From Chlamydiota bacterium (GTDB lineage Bacteria > Chlamydiota > Chlamydiia > Chlamydiales > RGXB01), in NCBI GenBank assembly GCA_010031885.1, contig RGYU01000004.1, positions 1-41,760 of the forward strand: a stretch of DNA of 41,760 nucleotides. The letters run 5' to 3'. Below are positions 24,974 through 34,145 of this stretch, one piece after another. The translations under genes were made by a program, and so were the position numbers. The notes under the pieces were generated by a model. It was not told the origin of the DNA. It worked only from the letters and a program-made list of their open reading frames with translations, and did not search any database. Each line of letters begins with the position of its first letter. The stretch's first letter is position 1.

Positions 24974-26057
24974 AAATACCCCATTTTTTTTTAGCTCTTA
25001 TAATTCTTTGAAACGATTCTTCCACCCTTTTGAAAAGGTTAGGATCGTTTCGAGCTTCGTAACATAGGCGCTCATGAATATCAGAAATCTGTGCCAACGA
25101 AAGTGTCTGATCTTTACTCGATAAAAACCTTCCCCCAATTAAGAGGATATCGGTTCCTGCCCTTAATGCTGATAGACAAGCCTCAGCAATATCCTTTGTT
25201 TCTTCCAACACTGCTTGCATGACGAGCGAATCACTGATGATTAATCCATCAAATTTCAACTGAATGCGTAGATAATCATGCCATTTTTTTGAAAGTGTTA
25301 CGATATGTTCAGAGTCAAACTCGGTTACTAGCAGGTGCCCTATCATGATAGCTTCCGTATGTGGCGCGAGAAATTCAAAAGGGATCAAATCTTCTCGTAA
25401 TAGGCTATGAAAAGATTTTGTGATTCTAGGAATTTGACAGTGGGAATCTGAAAAAGAGGCACCATGACCAGGAAAGTGTTTGATCACACCAAGAACTCCG
25501 TTTTTTTTAAACCCCTCAATAAGTGTTTTTGCGATTTTTACTACCTTGAAGGGGTCCTTACTGATCGTGCGCCCCTCTAAAACAAAACTCAATGAATTTG
25601 TTAAATCGACCACAGGAGCAAAATTCATAGAAATACCTGCTTGGTTTAATTCATACCCTATAGAGTGAGCCAATGCCGCTAGATCATCCTGCCCAAGCTT
25701 TTCAAGGAAGCAAGCCGGTGGTATAGGTGTAAATCCCCTTTTGCAACGCTGCACTCGCCCACCCTCCTGGTCTACTGCGATAAAGCGGGGAATACCCGGG
25801 TAAGAGTGGATATCATCCGATAAACGCTTTGTGCTCCATAGATCCAAGGGACCATTAAGAAAATTATAGTAGATCACGCCCCCAACGGGACATTTTTGTA
25901 AAAAGTTGGCTATTGAATCAGCTCCTCTTTCCCCCTCAAAACTAATCATGAGAAGTTGGCCTACTTTTTGCTCTAAAGAAAAAACCTCTTCCCCAAAAAG
26001 AGAAACGGTTCTGAAGATGACAATTAGGTATAAATACAAATTTTTTAAAAGACCCAT
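24939..26057 (-). CDS. nagZ: Glycoside hydrolase family 3 beta-N-acetylhexosaminidase (NagZ-like)
   Basis: NagZ trims GlcNAc from muropeptides. The family motif KHFPGHGASFSDSH (near 190-203) holds the His-Asp dyad typical of GH3 hexosaminidases. MNFAPVVDLT near 145 and the sugar-binding IAVDQEGGRVQR near 90 are also standard. The nucleophile aspartate falls in ISDSLVM, where SDDLxM is more usual. The ATG at 26057 gives a hydrophobic N-terminus (LLKNLYLYLIVIFRTVSLFG), so an exported enzyme is likely, unlike cytosolic E. coli NagZ. It converges on the MFS gene with a 35-base overlap. Peptidoglycan turnover is the likely job. Confidence 0.85.
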   Translation of the reverse strand: MGLLKNLYLYLIVIFRTVSLFGEEVFSLEQKVGQLLMISFEGERGADSIANFLQKCPVGGVIYYNFLNGPLDLWSTKRLSDDIHSYPGIPRFIAVDQEGGRVQRCKRGFTPIPPACFLEKLGQDDLAALAHSIGYELNQAGISMNFAPVVDLTNSLSFVLEGRTISKDPFKVVKIAKTLIEGFKKNGVLGVIKHFPGHGASFSDSHCQIPRITKSFHSLLREDLIPFEFLAPHTEAIMIGHLLVTEFDSEHIVTLSKKWHDYLRIQLKFDGLIISDSLVMQAVLEETKDIAEACLSALRAGTDILLIGGRFLSSKDQTLSLAQISDIHERLCYEARNDPNLFKRVEESFQRIIRAKKKWGIFKHSSLESEVS

Positions 26058-26142
26058 ATCAGGCAAATAAACTACCAAATGAAGGGTATTTTAAACTACA
26101 AGTGTGTATCTAATTTTTAAAAGCAGAAGTAGAAATTGAAGT

Positions 26143-27078
26143 TTACTTTTGTTTTGATTCCTGGTTTTTTTCTAGAGAAGAAATAAGCTCATTTAGTTCG
26201 TCTAGACTTCTTTTACCGTTCCTTAAAATGGGGGGAATATAGCTGATCACATCTGCTATTTTTCTTTTTAAAAAAAGTCGGTCTTCCTGATTTTTTTTAA
26301 ATAAGATAGAAATGGCAATCACTGAAGCAATCAAAATTTTAGGAGCAAATAAAACTAAACGGACAAATCGACTGCAAAAGATTTTAGCACGCCCCTTAGG
26401 CGTGGGTTTATCCTGAAGATAAGAAATTCGTTTTGCGTAAGCTATTTTTTCGGATTTTTGAATGTTTGGCGTAAGGATCAGCATTCTCAAACGATCGTTA
26501 TCCACGAATGCATCATCATCTGGACCATTTACATAAAGATCATCAGATTGAATCAAATCGACCAAAAAAAGCCCTGAACAAATAGCGAAGATGTTTTTAA
26601 TCTCCTTGAGAAGAACTAAATCAATAGAATTCTCCACGTCAGGCGCCATCGAATATCGCGCATAGTCATCTAAATTAAGCAAATTCGAATCTATAGTCAT
26701 CACACACCTAAAAAAGAATAGTAACATGCACGAGAACATAATCCCAAGGGCTGGGCTAAAAAGGGCCACAAAAAGGGCTATTGCGCAAACAAGAGATCGT
26801 TTAAAAGACAAAAATGTCCTTCCCATCGATCTTTTAAGAGGCTCAAGCCTATGAAAAGTAAGACAGGACAAGACCAATTTTACCAAAAGGGCACAGATTG
26901 AATAAACCCCCCAGGCGATGTCTGCTACTAGTAATACAAAAAAGAACATGCGGGCTGCTAAAGCACTAAAAAGGCTCCCCTGATCTTCTACAACAGCTTT
27001 TGGCGCTTCAGGTATAAAGAGTTGTTCCTCTTTTTGCCCATGAAGTGTGCCGTAATCAAAGATGTTGTAAATTGCCAT
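26143..27078 (-). CDS. Hypothetical membrane protein with Inc-like hydrophobic pairs
   Basis: I do not recognise this protein (311 residues from the ATG at 27078; an ATG at 27087 adds three). The start at 27078 has AGGATGAGGG upstream. Two long hydrophobic segments lie at about 40-72 and 93-124 with a short basic loop between them, then a polar acidic region (DLYVNGPDDDAFVDNDR, about 185-201), and a third hydrophobic stretch near 247-265 (APKILIASVIAISILF). The tail is charged. The close hydrophobic pair recalls inclusion-membrane (Inc) proteins, but that is only resemblance. It lies between murJ and nagZ on the same strand, with about 100 bases either side. Confidence 0.6.
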   Translation of the reverse strand: MAIYNIFDYGTLHGQKEEQLFIPEAPKAVVEDQGSLFSALAARMFFFVLLVADIAWGVYSICALLVKLVLSCLTFHRLEPLKRSMGRTFLSFKRSLVCAIALFVALFSPALGIMFSCMLLFFFRCVMTIDSNLLNLDDYARYSMAPDVENSIDLVLLKEIKNIFAICSGLFLVDLIQSDDLYVNGPDDDAFVDNDRLRMLILTPNIQKSEKIAYAKRISYLQDKPTPKGRAKIFCSRFVRLVLFAPKILIASVIAISILFKKNQEDRLFLKRKIADVISYIPPILRNGKRSLDELNELISSLEKNQESKQK

Positions 27079-27203
27079 ATCCCTCATCCTAAGTTGAACT
27101 TGTCATCACAATATCAAAGGCCGCTGATTTTGGTCATTGTTGCAACTTTGTTGATAAGTTTTGAACATCCTAACTCATTGATTCTCAATAAGTAAGATCA
27201 ATT

Positions 27204-28697
27204 TTAGCCTTTGATATTTTTTTCATCAACAATGTTTCCCCCTTTTTCCACAATCGGAGAGTCTTTGAACCAAAGTGCTCCTAAAGAATAAAGGAAAAAA
27301 GGGACTGTAAGCACTTGGATCAAAAGGCTCAACTTATCAAAAAAAGGCTTTGGATAGGTTGTGAGCCAATAGAGATTTGGAAATAAGTAAAAAGAGATTG
27401 TGCTGATGAATAAAACTAATGAGACGTGTTTCATAAGGCTCTGAACCGGATAAGGGGCTTTAAGACGGGCAGCCAAATATCCCCATTGGATCCAGAAGCT
27501 GATAGAGGTTGTTAAGGCAATTGCCCACGCCCCTGCATTTAAAACAAATACCAATATAGCATTAAGGGCTGTGTTGATTCCAACCGCTAAAAAAGTGGCT
27601 TTCATAGGTGTCTTAAAATCTAGGGCGGCATAAAATGATGGAGCTAAGAGCAAAATAAGACCTGAAGGAATTAATCCAATTGTGTAGAAGGCAAGAGCCT
27701 GGGCAGTAAGTGTCACGTCCTGATCTAAAAAAGCTCCCCGACCATAGATAACGCTTACAAATGGAGGGGCTGCCACAAAGAACAAAAGGGTAAATGGTGC
27801 AAGTAATTTAAGGGTTAATCTTAAGCTTTTTTCGGTTAGAAAATGGTATTGGGCTAAATCCTTGCTTTGGTAAGCCCTCGCCAACAGCGGTGCAATCGCT
27901 TGACTTACCGCGACTCCAAATAATCCCATAGGAACCTGTTCCAATTTGATTGCATAACTTAAAAATGCAGCCCCTTTGGGGTCGGCCCACTTCGCAAAAA
28001 TTAAATCAATCGCACCATTGAGCTGGGTGGCCGCAATTCCAATCAAAGTCAACGATAGGGGCTTCAATAATTCTTTGACCTCGAGCGAAAAAGGGTGAAT
28101 TTTCAAAAACTCTTTCAAGGAAATTTGAAGACACTTAGCCGTTTTGGGAATCAAAACAATCCACTGAAATAAAAAAGCGATGGAAATACAAAGCGCTATC
28201 CCTTTCAGGGCATAGGATTGTTCGTAAGAACACAAAACAAAGCATCCTCCCACCCAAATCAGGTTAAAAATTGTTGGGGCAACTGAGGGGAGAAAATAGT
28301 AACCATGGCATTGCAGGTAAGCCATGAAAAGGGCGTACATCACGATAAAAATCACCCCAAAAAGCATGTAACTTGCAACACTGCCCATAAAAATGCATTC
28401 TATCAGCAAAATAATCGGCACCAAAAGGACCAACAGCGACCAAAAAAGATCCCTAAAAAAAAGATCGGCCTTTGCTCCCCCTTCTTGTCGATACCGCTCA
28501 TAGGCTGGGATAAAACCATTGCTTACCCCCCCTTCTCCCAATAGACGTCTAAAAATATTTGACCATCGATAAGAAATAAAAAAATCACCAACCAGCGCGC
28601 TTGCTCCGAAACAGGCTGACATGGACAGTTCCCTTAAAAGCCCACCCAATCGACTAATGAGTGTCCCCAAAAAAAAGTGCATCGCTTGACGAATCAT
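27204..28697 (-). CDS. murJ: Lipid II flippase MurJ
   Basis: MurJ flips lipid II across the inner membrane for peptidoglycan synthesis. The N-terminus (FFLGTLISRLGGLLRELSMSACFG) and RLLGEGGVSNGFIPAYERY near 52-70 are MurJ/MviN signatures. AIKLEQVPMGLFGVAVSQAIAPLL in the middle is the equivalent of the conserved region after helix 7. About fourteen membrane segments can be traced over 497 residues. The ATG at 28697 with AAAGGA seven bases upstream is preferred over a TTG at 28715. Chlamydiae make a transient peptidoglycan ring at division, so murJ and the nearby nagZ fit that pathway. Confidence 0.93.
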   Translation of the reverse strand: MIRQAMHFFLGTLISRLGGLLRELSMSACFGASALVGDFFISYRWSNIFRRLLGEGGVSNGFIPAYERYRQEGGAKADLFFRDLFWSLLVLLVPIILLIECIFMGSVASYMLFGVIFIVMYALFMAYLQCHGYYFLPSVAPTIFNLIWVGGCFVLCSYEQSYALKGIALCISIAFLFQWIVLIPKTAKCLQISLKEFLKIHPFSLEVKELLKPLSLTLIGIAATQLNGAIDLIFAKWADPKGAAFLSYAIKLEQVPMGLFGVAVSQAIAPLLARAYQSKDLAQYHFLTEKSLRLTLKLLAPFTLLFFVAAPPFVSVIYGRGAFLDQDVTLTAQALAFYTIGLIPSGLILLLAPSFYAALDFKTPMKATFLAVGINTALNAILVFVLNAGAWAIALTTSISFWIQWGYLAARLKAPYPVQSLMKHVSLVLFISTISFYLFPNLYWLTTYPKPFFDKLSLLIQVLTVPFFLYSLGALWFKDSPIVEKGGNIVDEKNIKG

Positions 28698-28750
28698 GGA
28701 TTTTCCTTTAGTCAAATATTGTTTATCCCTTTTTAAGGGAAATTCAAGGA

Positions 28751-29443
28751 CTATTTTAGCCTTTTTAGAATGGTGAATCCATGACTATTTGCATTTTCTT
28801 CATCTTTCTGCCACTCAGGATGCCTATTTAAAAAATCCTGAACTGCTGCTCGAAGCCCCCTCTTTGAGCAATCTATCCATTCTGGATAGGCAAAATCATC
28901 AATAAAATAGTTTTGCTCGTCGACTAGACCCCAAGGACTACCCGTATGATGGATAAAAATATATTTTGAAATTTTTTGATGCATATTTTCCAACTCTAAA
29001 GACAAATGGGCATACCGGTGATCCGAATCTACAAATAAAAGATCTGCATCTAAAGGTTCAATAAGACAGGTGTTTTTTTCTATATAATTAAATTTTATCT
29101 TTAAATCCCTAGCCCACCGATTCAACTTTTTTAACTCTGAAATATTGGTACAAGGCCTACCGACAGCCAAAAATTGTTTGTCTTTCATCTCAACATCGGT
29201 CATCCCTAAAAAAATAGATAGGGTCGCTGCTGTTACAATAGAACCTAAATGTAGGACAGACGGGCATTGTCTACATAAAACTCTCAATCGATGCATGTGG
29301 GGCTTAAAAGGGTTGAGTAATTGCTTTGAATTTTGAATTTCTTGATACTGTCTATAAATCCCCTGACGGCAGATTTTGTCCCTCTCATTGACAGCAAAAA
29401 GATGTGTCATCGAGAAAAATACAATGAATATATTTCTTATCAT
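28751..29443 (-). CDS. Exported class I SAM-methyltransferase-like protein (CmcI/Methyltransf_24 type)
   Basis: The start MIRNIFIVFFSMTHLFAVNE looks like a signal peptide. The rest has methyltransferase-like strands: VLHLGSIVTAATLSIFLG near 63-80 at the SAM-loop position, DADLLFVDSDHRYAHLSLELE near 131-151 (the acidic post-strand 4 motif lifIDGdHsY of this family), FIHHTGSPWG, and a C-terminal AAVQDFLNRHPEW-HGFTILKRL. These resemble cephalosporin hydroxylase/Methyltransf_24 proteins. The glycine-rich SAM loop is weak (GS-TAA), so activity is uncertain. Length 230. An exported methyltransferase-fold enzyme is unusual, as SAM would be absent outside the cytoplasm. It lies between murJ and dnaG. 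Confidence 0.6.
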   Translation of the reverse strand: MIRNIFIVFFSMTHLFAVNERDKICRQGIYRQYQEIQNSKQLLNPFKPHMHRLRVLCRQCPSVLHLGSIVTAATLSIFLGMTDVEMKDKQFLAVGRPCTNISELKKLNRWARDLKIKFNYIEKNTCLIEPLDADLLFVDSDHRYAHLSLELENMHQKISKYIFIHHTGSPWGLVDEQNYFIDDFAYPEWIDCSKRGLRAAVQDFLNRHPEWQKDEENANSHGFTILKRLK

Positions 29444-29534
29444 CTGGATAATTAGAGTTGGTTCATTAAAAACTAATCAAATCTAAATTAACTATCAATC
29501 CATCTCAAGATAATCTTTTAATAAAAATCGGTCT

Positions 29535-31262
29535 TTATTGCACCAAAGGGCGATGGGATTTTAGCTCGTCAAACTCTTTTGCTAAAGATTCTAAACGGGA
29601 CTCATCATGCGAATGGTCTTGCATTTTTCGGATGATCATTTCCCTTTTTTCAAGCCAGTTTCTCTCCAAGATTTTTCGAGTCGTTTCGATCATCAAGTTT
29701 TCAGCTCGTTCTATGGGGATTTTTTTTGATAAAATTGCATCAATATGGGACTGTAATTTTTCAGAATCGGATGTTGACAAGACAGACATAAGTTCCCCTT
29801 TATGAAGGATCAATAACTCATATAATTGCCTCATTCCTGGGTGTTTAAAATCCTCCTTTTTGAGATTTTTATTTGCGATCGAGACTGTCAATTCATGGGC
29901 AACAATCAGCCAGCGGACTAAATCTTGCTCGAGTATGAGATCTAAATCAACAACCTCTTTTTTCTTCTCAATAGGCAATTCTTCCTGCACTTGATCTTCG
30001 ATGTCTATAAAGCTGACTGGCACATCGAACATCTCAGCGACTCTTCTTCTCCCCTCGTAGCGCATTACAGGGTCTTGCCAGGCTTGGATATATTGGATAA
30101 CATCTTTGATCACCAAACTTTTTACCGCTGGTAAGGAAAGATCTTTCCCTTTTGTGGCGCAGTCTTTTAAAAAATCAAGGAAAGGTTGTGATTTGTCCAA
30201 AAGCTCAATAAACTTTTGTTTTCCCTTTTTGAGAATTAAAGTATCTGGATCTTCCCCTTTTTCAAGGGGGACAACTAACACCTCAATTCCCTTTTTTAAA
30301 AATAGTTGACCAACTTTTAGTGTAGCTGTTTGACCTGCATTATCACCGTCAAATGCGATCAACACATTTTGCACACCAAGATCATAAACCTGATTTACAT
30401 GTTGTTCTCCAAAGGCAGTGCCCTGTCCAGCTATCGTGTAGTCAAACCCCTCATGAATGAGTCGCATGGCATCAATTTGCCCCTCAACAATCAGGGCTTT
30501 TTTCTCTTTTATGATCGTTTTTCTAGACTCGTAAAGACCAAATAAAATTTGAGATTTTTTAAATAAGGGGGTCTCTTTTGTATTGATGTACTTGGGTCCG
30601 GTATCCCCTTCTTGAAAACGACGAGCTGTAAATCCCAAGACGTTACCGTGGGTATCTTTGATAGGGATTGTGATCCGATTAGAAAAAAACGGGATCAATC
30701 CTCTTCCTTTAAGAGCGCCCGATTCGGTTAAAGCCGTAATATCAATTTTGAAATCTTGAATCCAGCTCTCGAAAAGTCTGGCATCGTTAGGGGCGTAACC
30801 CATCTCAAATAGTTTGATGAAGCTCAGATCCATTCCTCTGTCATAAAGATAGCAAAGAGCCCGCTGCCCTTCAGGTGTGTGCTGGAGACAGAAATGGTAA
30901 AATCTGTTCAGCTCTTTCATCACCTGTTTGAGCGGTAAAATGCTAGGTCCCTTCTGCACCTCTTCAACATATCGAATCTCAACACCGAACCGTTCAGCTA
31001 GCGTTTGAACTGCCTCTTGAAAAGATATTTTAAGGTGTTGGGTCAAAAAACTAATCGCACCCCCATGAGCCCCACAACCGAAACAATGGTAGTGCATGTC
31101 TTTACGGTAGACTACAAAGGAGGGTGTATGTTCAAAATGAAACGGGCAAAGAGCCTTGAATCCCCCTTGAGCTTTTTGAAATTGAACATAAGGAGACATG
31201 ACATCTACTATATCTAACTTCTTATTTAGCTCATCAAGCATCCCTGGATCAAATAGTGGCAT
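29535..31262 (-). CDS. dnaG: DNA primase
   Basis: DnaG makes RNA primers for replication. The zinc-binding domain has CPFH-(x17)-CFGC in KALCPFHFEHTPSF and HYHCFGCGAHGGAISF (about 37-70). The TOPRIM fold has ALIVEGQIDAMRL near 258 and IAFDGDNAGQTA near 300. The C-terminal helicase-binding region (from about 430) is divergent. Length 575. Its ATG overlaps the radC stop (TAATG), so the two are coupled. In C. trachomatis dnaG (CT794) is elsewhere, so this linkage is not a genus-wide trait. Confidence 0.95.
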   Translation of the reverse strand: MPLFDPGMLDELNKKLDIVDVMSPYVQFQKAQGGFKALCPFHFEHTPSFVVYRKDMHYHCFGCGAHGGAISFLTQHLKISFQEAVQTLAERFGVEIRYVEEVQKGPSILPLKQVMKELNRFYHFCLQHTPEGQRALCYLYDRGMDLSFIKLFEMGYAPNDARLFESWIQDFKIDITALTESGALKGRGLIPFFSNRITIPIKDTHGNVLGFTARRFQEGDTGPKYINTKETPLFKKSQILFGLYESRKTIIKEKKALIVEGQIDAMRLIHEGFDYTIAGQGTAFGEQHVNQVYDLGVQNVLIAFDGDNAGQTATLKVGQLFLKKGIEVLVVPLEKGEDPDTLILKKGKQKFIELLDKSQPFLDFLKDCATKGKDLSLPAVKSLVIKDVIQYIQAWQDPVMRYEGRRRVAEMFDVPVSFIDIEDQVQEELPIEKKKEVVDLDLILEQDLVRWLIVAHELTVSIANKNLKKEDFKHPGMRQLYELLILHKGELMSVLSTSDSEKLQSHIDAILSKKIPIERAENLMIETTRKILERNWLEKREMIIRKMQDHSHDESRLESLAKEFDELKSHRPLVQ

Positions 31263-31927
31263 TAGTAATACTCCCTTCTAGGAAGATAGCCTAATTCGTA
31301 AAAAGAAAGATAGCTTCTTTCATGGATGATGAGATGATCCACTAGGGTAAATTCCAGAATATGGGCTAAGTCTAGAATTTGATTCGTTGCGATTAAATCG
31401 GCTCTAGATGGAGTTAAGGGCTGTTCTAGATGATTGTGCACAATAATAAACTCTTCCAAATTATGGACAAAAAGGGGTCTAAATAGATCTTTGATCGAAC
31501 AACTTACGCTCGAGACATCTCCGGTTGCAACAAAACACATTGTCGCCATTTTCTTGTCCTTAGAGCGACCAAGGACCAAACATTTTTCCCGTCGGTTTTC
31601 TAAAAAATTTGCAGCACAAATCTCGAAAACTTTCTGAGGATTGTCTAAAATATCACCCTTTTTTTTTCCGCTAGCCCTTTTAAATAGCTCCTGGAGTTTT
31701 GTCAGCCGTTGAATGGTCTTTTTTGATAGACTGGGCTCTTGAAGCAACTGGTAAAGTGTCGTATTCAAAACTAGATCGAGCGGACCAAATGTGTTCATCA
31801 ATTTAAATGCCTGATCTAAACCATCATCCTTCTTTTCTTTTTGAGTTAGAAAGAAAGCTAGAAGCTCGGTATCTGGCACTACCTCGGAAAAAAAGATTTG
31901 ATCACTCCATTTGGTGAACCTGGACAT
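31262..31927 (-). CDS. radC: RadC-like JAB/MPN domain protein
   Basis: This 221-residue protein has RadC's two parts: an N-terminal helix-hairpin-helix-like region (1-90) and a C-terminal MPN domain with HNHLEQPLTPSRADLIATNQIL near 163-184 and LVDHLIIHERSYLSF. The JAMM zinc ligands (H-N-H, then S-x-A-D) are kept, but the usual HNHPSG reads HNHLEQ. The ATG at 31927 is chosen because AGGGG lies five to six bases upstream; the GTG at 31933 overlaps the hflX stop. RadC's biochemical role is unclear. It is coupled to hflX upstream and dnaG downstream. Confidence 0.88.
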   Translation of the reverse strand: MSRFTKWSDQIFFSEVVPDTELLAFFLTQKEKKDDGLDQAFKLMNTFGPLDLVLNTTLYQLLQEPSLSKKTIQRLTKLQELFKRASGKKKGDILDNPQKVFEICAANFLENRREKCLVLGRSKDKKMATMCFVATGDVSSVSCSIKDLFRPLFVHNLEEFIIVHNHLEQPLTPSRADLIATNQILDLAHILEFTLVDHLIIHERSYLSFYELGYLPRREYY

Positions 31928-31929
31928 TT

Positions 31930-33210
31930 TCACCCCTTTTTATATGGGAGTGCCTTATACTCGAGATTTTGGGGTATCTCGATTGTCAGTAAAATATCAT
32001 TCCCCTCATACTCGGTCTCTAAAACTCTCCCCTCTTTCATCAGTTCTGATGCTACATGATAGTGACTTTGGGGTATTCTCAATTCCATTACCTTGCGTAA
32101 GGTCTGGATCATTTGCGTCATCAATTCAAAAAGACGGTCATAGCCCTGGCGTGTCAAAGTGGAAATCACGACTGTATTGGGATATCGATAACAAAGTTCA
32201 TCAACAATTTTCATGTCCGTGACCTTATCAATTTTATTGATCACGGTGATAACTGGTTTATTTTTTGCCCCAATCTCCTCCAATACATGGATCGACTCCA
32301 TCGCCTGGTCTAAAGCCTCAGGGTGTGAAGCATCCACCACGTGAATCAAAATATCGGTGTAGACCGATTCTTCAAGAGTACTACGGAATGCATCGATCAA
32401 TTTATGAGGAAGTTTACGTATAAATCCTACAGTATCGATCAACAATACATTTTGGTGGTTTGGAAGTTGAAAACGTCTGGTTGTTGTATCAAGCGTTGCA
32501 AACAACTTATCCTCTGAAAGCACATTTGCATCCGTTAAGCTATTCAACAAACTCGATTTCCCTGCGTTCGTATAGCCTACTATTGCGAAAGTCGGGATAC
32601 TCGTGCGAATCCTTTGTTGTCTTTGCAAAGCTCGATGGGCCTTGACCTCCTTGATCTCCTGCTCAACCATCACAAGCCGCCTATCCAGGATTCTACGGTC
32701 AATTTCTATCTGTTTTTCCCCCTCACCTTTCAAGTAGCCCCCACCTCCACTACCTCCACCGCCACCAGTTCTCTGGCGCGAAAGGTGAGTCCAAAGGCGC
32801 TTCAATCGGGGCAATTCATAACGGATTTTTGCCGATTCGATTTGCAACCTCGCCTCTTTGGTATGGGCCCTCTGGGCAAATACCTCGATGATCAAACCGG
32901 TCCGATCAATAACAGGTTTTTTTACGATCTCTTCTATGTTACGTTGCTGATTGGGGGATATCTCATCATCGAAAATCATAACATCGAAAGATTCGGCCAG
33001 CATGATTTGGCGAATCTCCTCGACTTTACCCTCACCTATATACGTAGCAGCATCAATTTTTTTTATCGGACAGGCCTCAAATCCAAATTCTAAAAAGCCA
33101 TAGGTCTCGCTGAGGGCCTGAAGCTCCTTTAATGAATCCAAGCATGCTAGCTTTCCGCTTGAACCGCTGTAAGCACCAACTAAAAGTGCTTTTTTCATCG
33201 TTATTGTCAT
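31930..33210 (-). CDS. hflX: Ribosome-associated GTPase HflX
   Basis: HflX splits stalled ribosomes. The N-terminal nucleotide-binding domain contains DDEISPNQQRNIEE and VIDRTGLIIEVFAQRAHT (near 80-112), then the glycine linker RTGGGGGSGGGGYLKGEGEKQ (near 146-165) and the G domain: P-loop VGYTNAGKSSLLN near 211-223, TLDTTTRRF, DTVGFIRKLPH near 259-269 and NKID near 321. Length 426. It matches CT379, next to phnP (CT380), which lies 36 bases upstream here. An ATG at 33198 is an alternative start. Confidence 0.95.
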   Translation of the reverse strand: MTITMKKALLVGAYSGSSGKLACLDSLKELQALSETYGFLEFGFEACPIKKIDAATYIGEGKVEEIRQIMLAESFDVMIFDDEISPNQQRNIEEIVKKPVIDRTGLIIEVFAQRAHTKEARLQIESAKIRYELPRLKRLWTHLSRQRTGGGGGSGGGGYLKGEGEKQIEIDRRILDRRLVMVEQEIKEVKAHRALQRQQRIRTSIPTFAIVGYTNAGKSSLLNSLTDANVLSEDKLFATLDTTTRRFQLPNHQNVLLIDTVGFIRKLPHKLIDAFRSTLEESVYTDILIHVVDASHPEALDQAMESIHVLEEIGAKNKPVITVINKIDKVTDMKIVDELCYRYPNTVVISTLTRQGYDRLFELMTQMIQTLRKVMELRIPQSHYHVASELMKEGRVLETEYEGNDILLTIEIPQNLEYKALPYKKG

Positions 33211-33246
33211 GGTCTTTACTTTAGAATGAGCTATTTGAAAAAACAG

Positions 33247-34047
33247 CTATCCGTCGATCTCAGTTTTCCAACCATCATATCCCAATTCTACATTGGGGGG
33301 CAATCGCTTTGAAGCGAGATGGTAATCGACAGTGTGATCCAGATGGATAAACACGCTTTTTTTTGCTTTGACGAGCTTGCTAAACTGGTACGCTTCATCA
33401 AAAGTGAAATGGGCTACCGATTCCCCATCGCGAATCGCCCCCACAATCAAAGTCTTTACACCTTTGAGTGCTCGAATCAGTCGGGCGTCGTATTGTTTGA
33501 TATCAGTTAAAAAAGCTAAATTTCCTATCCGAAATCCGCAAACCTGTGTTGGCCTGGAATGCCCCTCATTTTGCTGGGAATAGAAAAGAGTTTGTACTTT
33601 TATTGAATCAAACTCTAAGACTTCCCATTTTTTGATTTCTCTCAAATAAAAAGCGGGTAAAACCCCCATAGCCACCGGTTTTAAGAGATAGCCTATCCTC
33701 TTTTTCAAATCGACTATGGTAGGTCGGTTGGCATAAATGGGTATGGATTCTCGTCTATAATCGGTTGCCCATTTTACATCGTCAATTCCGGCTATGTGAT
33801 CAAAATGGTTATGGGTAACTAAAAGCGCATCTATTCTTTCAACTTTATGCTCTAATAGCTGGTTACGAATATCAGGGCCTGCATCAATCAGTAGCTTTTT
33901 ACCATCAATTTCCAAAAGAGCGGCAACCCTTTGTCTAAAGTTTTTTGAGCCTGGTTTACAATCATGGCAAACAGAACAATTGCATCCTACCCTTGGAACA
34001 CCGGAGGATGTTCCGACCCCTAGGAGGGTAAATGTAGCCTTCTTCAT
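33247..34047 (-). CDS. phnP: PhnP-like metallo-beta-lactamase fold phosphodiesterase
   Basis: This 266-residue protein begins with LGVGTSSGVPRVGCNCSVCHDCKPGSKNFR, the structural-zinc Cys cluster of PhnP-type proteins. The catalytic THNHFDHIAGIDD motif lies near 79-91. DAGPDIRNQLL precedes it, FLTDIKQYDA is near 173, and the ligand IHLDHTVDY follows near 234. PhnP acts on cyclic ribose phosphates in E. coli; whether this protein does so is unknown because no other phosphonate genes are seen. It corresponds to CT380 and heads the hflX-radC-dnaG group. Confidence 0.85.
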   Translation of the reverse strand: MKKATFTLLGVGTSSGVPRVGCNCSVCHDCKPGSKNFRQRVAALLEIDGKKLLIDAGPDIRNQLLEHKVERIDALLVTHNHFDHIAGIDDVKWATDYRRESIPIYANRPTIVDLKKRIGYLLKPVAMGVLPAFYLREIKKWEVLEFDSIKVQTLFYSQQNEGHSRPTQVCGFRIGNLAFLTDIKQYDARLIRALKGVKTLIVGAIRDGESVAHFTFDEAYQFSKLVKAKKSVFIHLDHTVDYHLASKRLPPNVELGYDGWKTEIDG

Positions 34048-34145
34048 AGGCTCAACCTAACACAAAAAACCAATTTCATTCACCTTGGATATTCTAGATT
34101 CTTTAATTTAAAATTTGTCGGGGCTGATGTTTTTAAATGTTCTGT

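Noticed and set aside
32614-33093. 159-codon plus-strand frame
   Set aside because: It is antisense to the HflX N-terminal domain and has no recognisable features.
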